A DNA stretch of 6,957 bases from assembly GCA_913773715.1 (NCBI GenBank), contig CAJYHD010000557.1, forward strand, positions 1 to 6,957. The letters are read 5' to 3'. Below are positions 1-6,039 of the stretch, in pieces. The position numbers were made by a program, and so were the translations under genes. The stretch comes from an uncultured Sphingobium sp. GTDB lineage: Bacteria > Pseudomonadota > Alphaproteobacteria > Sphingomonadales > Sphingomonadaceae. The notes beneath the pieces were generated by a model that ran no database searches, was not told where the DNA came from, and saw nothing but the letters and a program-made list of their open reading frames with translations. Every line of letters starts with the position of its first letter. Positions within the stretch are counted from its first letter, which is position 1.

Positions 1-222
1 TTCGACGTCGCCGAACTGATTTCCTATGTCAGCGAATATATCACGCTGTATCCCGGCGACCTGATGATCACCGGCACGCCTCCGGGTGTGGGCGAGGGCA
101 AGAAGCCCAACGCCATCTACCTCAAGGCCGGCGACGTCATGGAACTCGGCATCGAAAAGCTCGGTACGCAGCGCCAGCAGGTGTCGGAATGGCGCCATCT
201 GGGTGACGAGGTGCTCGGATGA
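1..222 (+). CDS. FAH-family 2,4-diketo-3-deoxy-sugar-acid hydrolase, C-terminal part
   Basis: This is the last 73 codons of a gene whose start lies before the window. The visible protein contains [20 protein letters not shown] followed by [21 protein letters not shown], the C-terminal signature of the fumarylacetoacetate hydrolase (FAH) fold; the TGTPPGVG loop is conserved in the family. FAH proteins cleave carbon-carbon bonds in 2,4-diketo acids, using a divalent metal bound by acidic residues that would be upstream of what is visible. Beside a short-chain dehydrogenase and a sugar lactonase, the best match of role is 2,4-diketo-3-deoxy-L-rhamnonate (LRA6-type) or -L-fuconate hydrolase, giving pyruvate plus lactate or a similar product. 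The stop overlaps the next start (ATGA at 219-222), implying translational coupling. The family is secure; the exact substrate is inferred from neighbours. Other FAH enzymes of aromatic catabolism cannot be excluded from this fragment alone. Confidence 0.87.
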   Translation, partial: FDVAELISYVSEYITLYPGDLMITGTPPGVGEGKKPNAIYLKAGDVMELGIEKLGTQRQQVSEWRHLGDEVLG

Positions 223-968
223 GCGTCTTTACCGGACGCTATGAGGGCCGCTGCGCCATCGTCACCGGTGGCGCGTCGGGCCTCGGCAAGCAGGTCGCGG
301 CGCGGATCGTCGCCGAAGGCGGCACGGTCGCGCTGTGGGATCTGAACGCCGATGCGCTGGCCGCTGCGAAGGCTGAGGTCGGCGCGGTGCATGTCGAGGC
401 GCTGGACGTATCCGATCATGCCGCCGTCGCCGCCGCTGCGAAGGCGACCGCCGCTGCGCTCGGCAAAGTCGATGTGCTTGTCTGCTCGGCGGGCATCACG
501 GGTGCGACCGCAACGGTGTGGGACTATCCGGTGGACAGCTTCCAGCGGGTGATCGACATCAACCTCAACGGCCTTTTCTACTGCAACCGTGAAGTCGTGC
601 CGTTCATGCTCGAAAACGGTTATGGCCGGATCGTCAACCTGGCTTCGGTCGCAGGCAAGGAAGGCAATCCGAACGCCAGCGCCTATTCGGCGAGCAAGGC
701 GGGCGTGATCGGTTTCACCAAGAGCCTTGGCAAGGAACTGGCGGGTAAGGGCGTGATCGCCAATGCGCTGACCCCGGCAACGTTCGAAAGCCCGATTCTC
801 GCCCAGCTGCCGCAGAGCCAGGTCGACTATATGAAGTCGAAGATCCCGATGGGTCGCCTCGGCTTGATCGAGGAATCGGCGGCGATGGTCTGCTTCATGG
901 CGAGCGAGGAGTGCAGCTTCACCACCGCATCGACCTTCGACACGTCGGGCGGGCGGACCACCTTCTAA
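219..968 (+). CDS. Short-chain dehydrogenase, probable 2-keto-3-deoxy-L-rhamnonate/fuconate 4-dehydrogenase
   Basis: A 249-residue classical SDR, normal length for the family. The Rossmann dinucleotide motif TGGASGLG is at residues 16-23, the catalytic Asn at N115 (INLNG), Ser at S143 (NLASVAG), and the YxxxK pair at Y156 and K160 (AYSASKAG). D41 in ALWDLNAD, after strand beta-2, favours NAD over NADP. The usual NNAG segment reads CSAG (residues 89-92), so its key Asn is replaced by Ser. The start is supported by GAGG at 208-211, 7 nt upstream, and by the ATGA overlap with the FAH gene. SDR plus FAH hydrolase is the pairing known for the last two steps of non-phosphorylative L-rhamnose (LRA5/LRA6, Sphingomonas) and L-fucose (Xanthomonas) degradation: oxidation at C4 of the 2-keto-3-deoxy acid, then cleavage. 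It is cytoplasmic. An alternative is the first-step sugar 1-dehydrogenase, also an SDR; coupling to the FAH gene makes that less likely. Confidence 0.85.
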   Translation: MSVFTGRYEGRCAIVTGGASGLGKQVAARIVAEGGTVALWDLNADALAAAKAEVGAVHVEALDVSDHAAVAAAAKATAAALGKVDVLVCSAGITGATATVWDYPVDSFQRVIDINLNGLFYCNREVVPFMLENGYGRIVNLASVAGKEGNPNASAYSASKAGVIGFTKSLGKELAGKGVIANALTPATFESPILAQLPQSQVDYMKSKIPMGRLGLIEESAAMVCFMASEECSFTTASTFDTSGGRTTF

Positions 969-981
969 ACAAGTTGCGCGG

Positions 982-1008
982 CGCGACCGGGCGGCAAGAC
1001 CCGGCGCG
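982..1008 (+). other. GC-rich stem-loop downstream of the SDR gene
   Basis: CGCGACCGGG (982-991) can pair with CCCGGCGCG (1000-1008) through nine G-C pairs, with one bulged A at 986 and an 8-nt loop. It begins 13 nt after the SDR stop codon. No T-run follows (next bases TTGCCAATAG), so it is not a canonical intrinsic terminator. It could stabilise the 3' end of the upstream message or attenuate read-through. A competing pairing, GGCAA (993-997) with TTGCC (1009-1013), uses the same sequence. Function is not shown. Confidence 0.4.
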
Positions 1009-1032
1009 TTGCCAATAGTCCTGGTACTGAAC

Positions 1033-1111
1033 CCGTTCGGGCTGAGCCTGTCGAAGCCTTTCACGTCTCTTTCGAAAAAGGGAAGCCCTTCGACAAGCTC
1101 AGGGCGAACGG
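1033..1111. repeat. Extragenic inverted repeat of sphingomonad type
   Basis: Two 26-base arms, 1033-1058 and 1086-1111, are imperfect inverted copies matching at 21 of 26 positions, separated by 27 bases. The arm core reads CTGAGCCTGTCGAAG in one copy and, on the reverse strand, CTGAGCTTGTCGAAG in the other. From memory, TTCG-CCTGAG-TTGTCGAAGG-type palindromes are very common dispersed intergenic elements in Sphingomonas, Sphingobium and Novosphingobium, comparable to REP/BIME elements; this is recalled and was not searched. An 8-base palindrome TTTCGAAA (1070-1077) sits near the centre. The full stem-loop in RNA would lie 25 nt upstream of the lactonase start, ahead of its ribosome binding site. 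Confidence 0.75.
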
Positions 1112-1122
1112 CAGTTTGTCTC

Positions 1123-1129
1123 GGAGGAG
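1123..1129 (+). promoter_or_regulatory. Strong ribosome binding site for the lactonase gene
   Basis: GGAGGAG lies 6 nt before the ATG at 1136. It is the best Shine-Dalgarno match in the window and fixes that start. By contrast, the next two starts (2035 and 3099) have no clear Shine-Dalgarno sequence and appear to depend on translational coupling. Confidence 0.75.
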
Positions 1130-1135
1130 AGGCCC

Positions 1136-2038
1136 ATGATCCCCTTTGTCGATGCGCATATCCATCTGTGGGACTTGCAGCACATCCGTTATGACTGGCT
1201 GAGCGAACCCTTCTCCGACGACGGCCCGAATGGCAGCGTCGAGCCGATCGCCAGGGATTATAGCGTCGCCGACTATCGCGCCGACCTTGCCCGTTGGAAT
1301 GTCGTGGGCGCGGTGCATGTCGACGCGGGTGCGGCGGCGCAGAGTGCGCTGCGGGAAACGCAATGGCTCGACGGGCTGGCGACGATCGAGGGGCTGCCTA
1401 CCGGCATCGTCGCCTTTGCCGCGCTGAACGATCCCGATGTCGATACGCTGCTTGGCGAGCAGGCGGCCTATGAACGAGTCAAAGGCATCCGCCACATCGT
1501 CAACTGGCATGCCGATCCGCAGCGGACCTATGGCCCGGTCGATCTGACGGTCGATCCGCAATGGAAGGCGGGCTATGCTTTGTTGGCGAAGCACGGCCTA
1601 TCTTTCGACCTGCAATGCTATCCGGGGCAGATGCAGGGATTGGCTGCGCTGGTCGAGCGCCATCCCGACATTCCGGTCATGATCAACCATATGGGCATGC
1701 CGGTGCTGACCGATGCAGACGGGCTGGCAGATTGGCGGCGGGGCATGAAGGCATTCGCCGCGATCCCGCATGTCAGCGTGAAGCTGTCGGGCATGGGCTT
1801 CATCCGCCGCGACTGGAGCCGCGAGACGGTCGAGCATCTGATCCTGGAGACGATCGATCTTTTCGGCACAAACCGCTGCATGTTCGCGAGCGACACGCCG
1901 ACCGACAAGCTGTTCGGTCCGATCGACCGCTACATGGAAGCCTATCACGGCATCGTCGCCGACTTTGCCGAGGCCGATCGCCGCGCGCTGTTCGCGGGCA
2001 ACGCCAATCGCCTCTATCGTCTGGAACTGGACCTATGA
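1136..2038 (+). CDS. COG3618-type amidohydrolase, probable L-rhamnono/L-fucono-lactonase
   Basis: A 300-residue amidohydrolase-superfamily TIM barrel of usual length for the COG3618 lactonase group. The N-terminal metal-site motif DAHIHLWD gives H8 and H10 (HxH). INHMGMP carries H185, FASDTPTD carries the conserved Asp D253 on the last barrel strand, and the protein ends with the typical AGNANRLYRL motif. Characterised relatives hydrolyse sugar-1,4- or 1,5-lactones such as L-fuconolactone and L-rhamnonolactone to the open acid, step two of the non-phosphorylative pathway. There is no signal peptide, so it is cytoplasmic. The start at 1136 has a strong Shine-Dalgarno sequence. Its stop overlaps the transporter ATG by 4 bases (ATGA, 2035-2038). 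The lactonase role is well supported by neighbours (SDR, FAH hydrolase, RhaT); the precise sugar is not. A 2-pyrone-4,6-dicarboxylate lactonase-like activity is possible in the same superfamily but fits the context poorly. Confidence 0.85.
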   Translation: MIPFVDAHIHLWDLQHIRYDWLSEPFSDDGPNGSVEPIARDYSVADYRADLARWNVVGAVHVDAGAAAQSALRETQWLDGLATIEGLPTGIVAFAALNDPDVDTLLGEQAAYERVKGIRHIVNWHADPQRTYGPVDLTVDPQWKAGYALLAKHGLSFDLQCYPGQMQGLAALVERHPDIPVMINHMGMPVLTDADGLADWRRGMKAFAAIPHVSVKLSGMGFIRRDWSRETVEHLILETIDLFGTNRCMFASDTPTDKLFGPIDRYMEAYHGIVADFAEADRRALFAGNANRLYRLELDL

Positions 2039-3099
2039 CCCCCAATCCGCTGCTTGGCGTCATCTTCCACTGGCTGGGTGGGTTCGCGTCCGCCAGTTTC
2101 TACGTGCCGTTTCGCGGCGTCAAACGCTGGAACTGGGAGATTTTCTGGCTGACCGGCGGCATTTTTTCCTGGGTGATCGCGCCTTGGTTCTTTGCTTCGG
2201 TGCAGACCAACGATCTGATGGGCGTCATGAGCCGCGTGCCATCGTCCGTCATCGGCTGGTGCGTGTTCTTCGGTTTTCTGTGGGGCTTTGGCGGCCTGAC
2301 CTATGGCCTTACGATGCGCTATCTTGGCCTGTCGCTCGGCATGGCGGTGGTGTTGGGGCTGTGCACCGTGTTCGGAACGCTGATCCCACCGATCTTCGAC
2401 GGCACGTTCATGACGGAGATTGCGGAGACCACGCACGGGCAGATCGTACTGCTGGGCCTGGCTGTCACGGTGCTGGGCATTATCGTCGTCGCCCGTGCGG
2501 GTGCGCGCAAGGATGAAGCCCTGAGCGCCGAGCAAAAGGCCGCTGCCGTCGCCGAGTTCGACTTCAGGAAGGGTATCGCGGTCGCGATCTTCTCCGGCAT
2601 CATGTCCTCCTGCTTCGCTTTCGGCCTCGCGGCTGGTGAGCCGGTGAAGGCGCTGTCGGCTGCGGCTGGCACCGGGCCGCTGTGGACCGGCCTGCCGACG
2701 CTCTGCCTCGTCATGTTCGGCGGCCTCATTACCAACGCGCTCTGGTGTGGTTGGCTGATCGCGAAGAACAGGTCGGCGGGGCAATGGGCGGGCGCGCCCG
2801 ACGCCAGCGGCCACAAGCCCCGGCTGCTGCCCAACTTCCTGCTCTGCGCCGTCGCGGGCACGGCCTGGTATTTCCAGTTCTTCTTCTACACCATGGGCGA
2901 AAGCCAGATGGGCCGCTTCGGCTTTTCCAGCTGGACGCTGCACATGGCGTCGATCATCATCTTCGGCACCTGCTGGGGCTTTGCCTTCCGCGAATGGAAG
3001 GACGCCGCGCCCGCCGTCCGCCGCATGGTGTGGGGCGGGGTCGGACTGCTGATCTTCGCGACCATCATCATCGGCTACGGCAACCGGCTCGCGACCTGA
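2035..3099 (+). CDS. rhaT: L-rhamnose:proton symporter family protein (RhaT)
   Basis: A 354-residue polytopic inner-membrane protein, close to the length of enterobacterial RhaT (about 344). Hydrophobicity gives ten likely membrane segments, roughly at residues 6-24, 35-55, 70-90, 98-120, 135-155, 181-201, 219-243, 263-285, 295-317 and 327-349, with a charged cytoplasmic loop near 156-180. Family-like stretches are FHWLGGFASASFYVPF at 11-26, KRWNWEIFW at 30-38 and YGLTMRYLGLSLG at 90-102, which resembles the E. coli RhaT segment YGLTMRYLGMSMG. It should import L-rhamnose or a related deoxy-sugar using the proton gradient. I chose the ATG at 2035, which gives the family N-terminus; the frame stays open upstream to 1561 but that part is out of frame with the real lactonase gene and is a shadow. 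No clear Shine-Dalgarno sequence is present; the ATGA overlap implies coupling. Its stop overlaps the next ATG by one base. Confidence 0.9.
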   Translation: MTPNPLLGVIFHWLGGFASASFYVPFRGVKRWNWEIFWLTGGIFSWVIAPWFFASVQTNDLMGVMSRVPSSVIGWCVFFGFLWGFGGLTYGLTMRYLGLSLGMAVVLGLCTVFGTLIPPIFDGTFMTEIAETTHGQIVLLGLAVTVLGIIVVARAGARKDEALSAEQKAAAVAEFDFRKGIAVAIFSGIMSSCFAFGLAAGEPVKALSAAAGTGPLWTGLPTLCLVMFGGLITNALWCGWLIAKNRSAGQWAGAPDASGHKPRLLPNFLLCAVAGTAWYFQFFFYTMGESQMGRFGFSSWTLHMASIIIFGTCWGFAFREWKDAAPAVRRMVWGGVGLLIFATIIIGYGNRLAT

Positions 3100-4139
3100 T
3101 GCGGAGCCTGCTTGCAGCGCTGCTGATCGGGATCGCCGCACCGACGCTGGCCGCCGACGCCCCGCTTCTGACGTCGCATCTGCGCATCCACGATCCCTGG
3201 GTCGTGGCGGACGAGAAGAGCAAGACCTACTGGCTCTTTTCGAAGAACGACCCGGCGGTGACGGGCGACAGGCGCATCGGCATTATGGCCTATGCCAGCA
3301 GCGACCTGACCCACTGGCAAAAGCCGCGCGTCGTCTTCACCTTGCCTGCGGGTAACTGGGCCGACGAGGGTGGCTGGGCGCCGGAGGTGCATCGCTGGAA
3401 GGGGCGCTGGTATCTGTTCGCGACGTTCCATAACGACAAGGCGGCATTGCCCGCCAAGGGCAAGCGGGCGACCTATCGCCGTGCGACCTTGATCGCGTCT
3501 GCCGATCGCATCGATGGCCCCTACACGCTGACCCATAAGGGCGTGCCGGTCACGCCCGCCGCCGACATGACGCTCGATGGTACGCTCCATGTCGATGCGC
3601 AGGGCAAGCCGTGGATGGTCTACGCCCATGAATGGCTGCAAATGGGTGTCGGCACGATGGAGGCGATCCCGCTCAAGGACGATCTCTCGCCCGCCGGGCC
3701 GCCGCGCCTGCTGTTCCGCGCCAACGAAGCCGACTGGATCGTCGGGCAGAAGCAGTCGGAGGGCGACATGGGCTATGTCACCGATGGCCCGGAACTGTTC
3801 CGCACGAAGACCGGTACGCTGCTGATGCTGTGGTCGAGCTGGGGCAAGGACGGCTATGTTCAGGCGCAGGCGCGATCGAAGAGCGGCACGCTGGCAGGGC
3901 CGTGGGAGCAGCTTGGCCCGCTGATCGAGCGCGACAGCGGCCATGGCATGCTTTTCCGCACGTTCGATGGCAAGCTGATGCTGGTGCTGCATCGCCCCTT
4001 CAAGCGGGCGCTCGCCAAATTCTACGAGATGCGGGACGCTGGCGACCGGTTGGAGGTCGTGCGCGAGGCGGTGGAAGTGGACGGTGAAGCCTACCCCACC
4101 CATGGCTGCCCGATGGGAGGCGTGGATGCTCGCTGCTGA
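3099..4139 (+). CDS. Exported GH43-like five-bladed beta-propeller glycosidase
   Basis: A 346-residue protein with an N-terminal signal peptide (MRSLLAALLIGIAAPTLA, cleavage near residue 18 or 19), so it is probably periplasmic. The rest is a furanosidase-type beta-propeller of glycoside hydrolase family 43: IHDPWVV with likely catalytic base D32, GGWAPEVHRWKGRWYLF at about 91-107, LDGTLHVDAQGKPWMVY with likely pKa-modulating D160, VTDGPELF at 227-234 where the catalytic-acid motif is expected, and GHGMLF with H282, the late histidine often seen near the active site. GH43 enzymes remove L-arabinofuranose, D-xylose or galactose units from plant glycans. The acid position reads TDGP (D229) rather than the classical EGP; E232 is close by. 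The start ATG overlaps the rhaT stop (TGATG) and has no Shine-Dalgarno sequence, implying coupled translation. The substrate is unknown; context suggests a side-chain or backbone trimming step releasing the imported deoxy-sugar or its glycan partner. Confidence 0.85.
   Translation: MRSLLAALLIGIAAPTLAADAPLLTSHLRIHDPWVVADEKSKTYWLFSKNDPAVTGDRRIGIMAYASSDLTHWQKPRVVFTLPAGNWADEGGWAPEVHRWKGRWYLFATFHNDKAALPAKGKRATYRRATLIASADRIDGPYTLTHKGVPVTPAADMTLDGTLHVDAQGKPWMVYAHEWLQMGVGTMEAIPLKDDLSPAGPPRLLFRANEADWIVGQKQSEGDMGYVTDGPELFRTKTGTLLMLWSSWGKDGYVQAQARSKSGTLAGPWEQLGPLIERDSGHGMLFRTFDGKLMLVLHRPFKRALAKFYEMRDAGDRLEVVREAVEVDGEAYPTHGCPMGGVDARC
4115..4120 (+). promoter_or_regulatory. Ribosome binding site that decides the esterase start
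   Basis: GGGAGG inside the end of the GH43 gene lies 5 nt before ATG 4126. The other in-frame candidates are GTG 4084 and ATG 4102, which lie upstream of this site, and ATG 4141, which is 20 nt away. ATG 4126 is therefore preferred. Confidence 0.6.
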
Positions 4140-4944
4140 CATGACCTGGCCGTTGCATGGCGCGGCGGAGGGTGCCTTCACGCTGGAGGACGCTGGCGCT
4201 GCGCCCGAGCGGGCGGTCGTTACCGCCGTCGAGCATCCGGTGCTGCTGGGCTATGCGCCGACCAATCCCCACGGCCGCGCGATGCTGGTGCTGGGCGGGG
4301 GCGGCTACACTGCGCTGATGGCGGGGCGTGAGGGGGTTCAGGTCGCGCGCTGGCTGACTACGCTGGGCTATCACGCCTTCGTCCTCATCCACCGTTTCCC
4401 CAACGCAAGCCATGGCCCGTCCGCGCCGCTGGACGACGCGCTGGAAGCCATGCGGATGATCCGGGACAGCGGCCTGGCGGAGCAGGGTGTCGGCGTCGTC
4501 GGCCTGTCGTCCGGAGGTCACCTCGCGGCCTGCCTGATGGCGGACTATCCTGCGATTTGGGGTGAGGCACAGCCGCAGCGTCCCGATGTCGCGGTGATCG
4601 GTTATGCGCCGATCAGCACCAACGCGAAGGGGCGCACGGTCATCCCCGACAAGCCGCCGCTGCCGCCGGTCGAGAAGCAGGCGCTCTACGACGCGCTTCA
4701 GCCCGACGCGCAATTGCTGCCCGATCCGCCGCCGACCTTCATCGTCTATGCAGGCAATGATCCCGTGGTGCCGGTCGACAATGCCCATCGGCTGCATCGC
4801 GCGCTTGTGCAGGCAGGCGGATCGCCGGAGCCGCATATCTTTGCCGATGCGCCGCACGGCTTTGCGCTCGATACCCCCGACCTTCCGGTGTCGCTCTGGC
4901 CGCGCCTTTGCGAAGCCTGGCTGCGGCAGGTACGTTTTCTCTAA
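4126..4944 (+). CDS. Alpha/beta-hydrolase esterase, acetyl(xylan)-esterase-like
   Basis: A 272-residue protein from ATG 4126. It shows the whole alpha/beta-hydrolase catalytic set: oxyanion-loop LGGGGY (residues 56-61, in the position of HGGG), nucleophile elbow GLSSGG with S128 in GxSxG, acid D212 in YAGNDPVVP, and H244 in DAPHGF. This pattern fits the BD-FAE/COG0657 carbohydrate-esterase-like group, often found in glycan-utilisation loci and commonly removing acetyl groups from oligosaccharides. No signal peptide is visible from any of the possible starts, so a cytoplasmic enzyme is predicted, unlike the exported GH43 protein before it. The gene overlaps the GH43 gene by 14 bases and is the last of the plus-strand block, ending 5 bp from the converging regulator gene. 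It could instead act on another small ester or lactone. The fold and triad are secure; the substrate is not. Confidence 0.85.
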   Translation: MLAADMTWPLHGAAEGAFTLEDAGAAPERAVVTAVEHPVLLGYAPTNPHGRAMLVLGGGGYTALMAGREGVQVARWLTTLGYHAFVLIHRFPNASHGPSAPLDDALEAMRMIRDSGLAEQGVGVVGLSSGGHLAACLMADYPAIWGEAQPQRPDVAVIGYAPISTNAKGRTVIPDKPPLPPVEKQALYDALQPDAQLLPDPPPTFIVYAGNDPVVPVDNAHRLHRALVQAGGSPEPHIFADAPHGFALDTPDLPVSLWPRLCEAWLRQVRFL

Positions 4945-4949
4945 CCCGG

Positions 4950-5990
4950 TCAGTGCCGTGCGGGTACCGCGTCCGACTGGCGGCGGATAAGTTCGTAGGC
5001 GAGTTTCACCCGCCCCCGGTCTTCCGCATCGCCACCTTCATCCTGATCGCGGAAATAGGTGCCGAGCAGCACGATCGCCTCCCGCGCCATGTCGCGGATC
5101 GGCTGGCGGATGGTGGTGAGCGCGGGCCAGATCGCGCTGGCGAGCGGGGTATCGTCGAAGCCGCAGATGGTGATGTCGGCCGGCACGTTGAAGCGCCGCT
5201 GATGCGCGAGCGTGATCGCCGCCGCCGCCATATCGTCATTGCAGGCGAAGATCGCGGTCGGCGGGGGCGACAGGCGCATCAGCCGCTCCGCCGCGTCCAG
5301 GCCCGAACGATAGGAAAAATCGCCCGGCACGATCATCTGCGGATCGATGTCGATGCCCCGGTCGCTGAGGCAATCGCGAAAGCCCTGCAAGCGGCGTGCG
5401 CTGGCGCGGTGACGCGGATTGCCCTCGATGAAGGCGATGCGGCGATGGCCGAGATCGACGAGATGGCAGGCAAGGTCGTAGGCGGCCTGACGGTCATCGG
5501 TGCCGACCGCCAATACGCCGGGGCGCGGCTCGTCAGGCGTGATGCCCAGTACGACGATATCGCGCGCCTGCAACTGCTCCACCAGTTCGGGCCAGTCGCA
5601 CAGCGGCGGGGGCAGAATGACGCCCGCGACATGGGCATGGCCTACCTGATCGACCACGGCCTGCGCCGACGCACCGGGGGCACAGCGTTCAACGACGAGG
5701 TGCAGGTGCCGCTGCGGTGCTTCGCCCATCGCGCCGAGCAGCAACTCACCCAGATAGGCGGATGTCGTGCTGTCGCTGTGCAGCAGGGCGACCCGGCGGT
5801 CCGCGCTTCCCGCCAATGCGCGGGCCGAGGCGTTGGGGACATAGCCGAGCGCGGCGACCGCCTGCTCGACCGCTGCCCGTGCCTTGCCGCTGACCGGTCC
5901 CTTGCCGCTGACCGCGCGCGATGCGGTCATGACCGATACGCCCGCATGGGCGGCGACTTCGCGGATGGTGGGCGGCTTTCTGATCGTCAT
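4950..5990 (-). CDS. LacI-family transcriptional regulator
   Basis: A 346-residue protein of typical LacI/GalR length. The N-terminal helix-turn-helix is TIREVAAHAGVSVMTASRAV (residues 8-27), followed by the hinge-helix region YVPNASARALAG near 50-61. The periplasmic-binding-protein-like effector domain follows, with VALLHSDS, GVILPPP, HRRIAFIEGNP, FACNDDMAAAA and GFDDTPLASAIWPALTTIRQP all in the usual order. Such proteins bind palindromic operators and respond to a sugar or sugar-derived acid. It probably controls this locus, with rhamnose or fucose or a pathway intermediate as candidate effector (inference). The start ATG at 5988-5990 has only a modest AGGA about 10 nt upstream. It lies 49 bp behind the minus-strand glycosidase and may be co-transcribed with it. 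I saw no obvious operator in the available non-coding DNA. Confidence 0.93.
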   Translation of the reverse strand: MTIRKPPTIREVAAHAGVSVMTASRAVSGKGPVSGKARAAVEQAVAALGYVPNASARALAGSADRRVALLHSDSTTSAYLGELLLGAMGEAPQRHLHLVVERCAPGASAQAVVDQVGHAHVAGVILPPPLCDWPELVEQLQARDIVVLGITPDEPRPGVLAVGTDDRQAAYDLACHLVDLGHRRIAFIEGNPRHRASARRLQGFRDCLSDRGIDIDPQMIVPGDFSYRSGLDAAERLMRLSPPPTAIFACNDDMAAAAITLAHQRRFNVPADITICGFDDTPLASAIWPALTTIRQPIRDMAREAIVLLGTYFRDQDEGGDAEDRGRVKLAYELIRRQSDAVPARH

Positions 5991-6039
5991 TCGGCCATCG
6001 TCCTAGCGCCTTTTCGGACGCGCTGCCATGCCCCTTTGC
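5991..6039 (-). other. 49-bp gap between glycosidase and LacI gene
   Basis: A short spacer on the minus strand. It holds a weak Shine-Dalgarno-like AGGA ahead of the LacI start and a three-codon ATG-GCC-GAA-TGA whose stop overlaps that start. There is no terminator-like hairpin with a T-run and no recognisable promoter or operator palindrome. Co-transcription of the two minus-strand genes is therefore plausible. Confidence 0.5.

Larger units (their letters stand above)
969..1135. other. 167-bp intergenic region with two stem-loops and a strong ribosome binding site
   Basis: This is the only sizeable gap in the plus-strand gene block. It holds a GC-rich stem-loop (982-1008), a long imperfect inverted repeat (1033-1111), and a purine-rich Shine-Dalgarno sequence GGAGGAG (1123-1129) 6 nt before the lactonase ATG. 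No ORF here looks real. I found no convincing -35/-10 pair: TTGCCA at 1009-1014 has no matching -10 at normal spacing. The region may separate expression of the upstream SDR/FAH pair from the downstream genes, either by partial termination or by mRNA processing, or it may simply have been an insertion point for the repeat. Confidence 0.7.

Noticed and set aside
1009..1037. TTGCCA as a -35 promoter element before the lactonase
   Set aside because: The sequence 17 bases downstream is GC-rich with no -10 match.
117..1064. Minus-strand open frame opposite the SDR gene
   Set aside because: It covers a well-formed SDR on the other strand, has no recognisable domain and begins inside the repeat region.
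1561..2034. Possible N-terminal extension of RhaT
   Set aside because: The extension is out of frame with the real lactonase gene, has Arg/Gly-rich shadow composition, and RhaT proteins begin near the ATG at 2035.
2014..3141. Long minus-strand open frame (375 codons) opposite rhaT
   Set aside because: It is rich in Arg, Gly, Asp, His and Glu with no family motifs and lies exactly opposite a clear membrane transporter; it is a shadow frame of GC-rich coding DNA.
4944..4965. Weak hairpin ACCCG/CGGGT as bidirectional terminator
   Set aside because: Only 5 bp of stem with a 12-nt loop and no T-run on either strand.
5987..5998. Three-codon upstream ORF overlapping the LacI start
   Set aside because: Such a short ATG-GCC-GAA-TGA is expected by chance and there is no Shine-Dalgarno sequence clearly placed for it.
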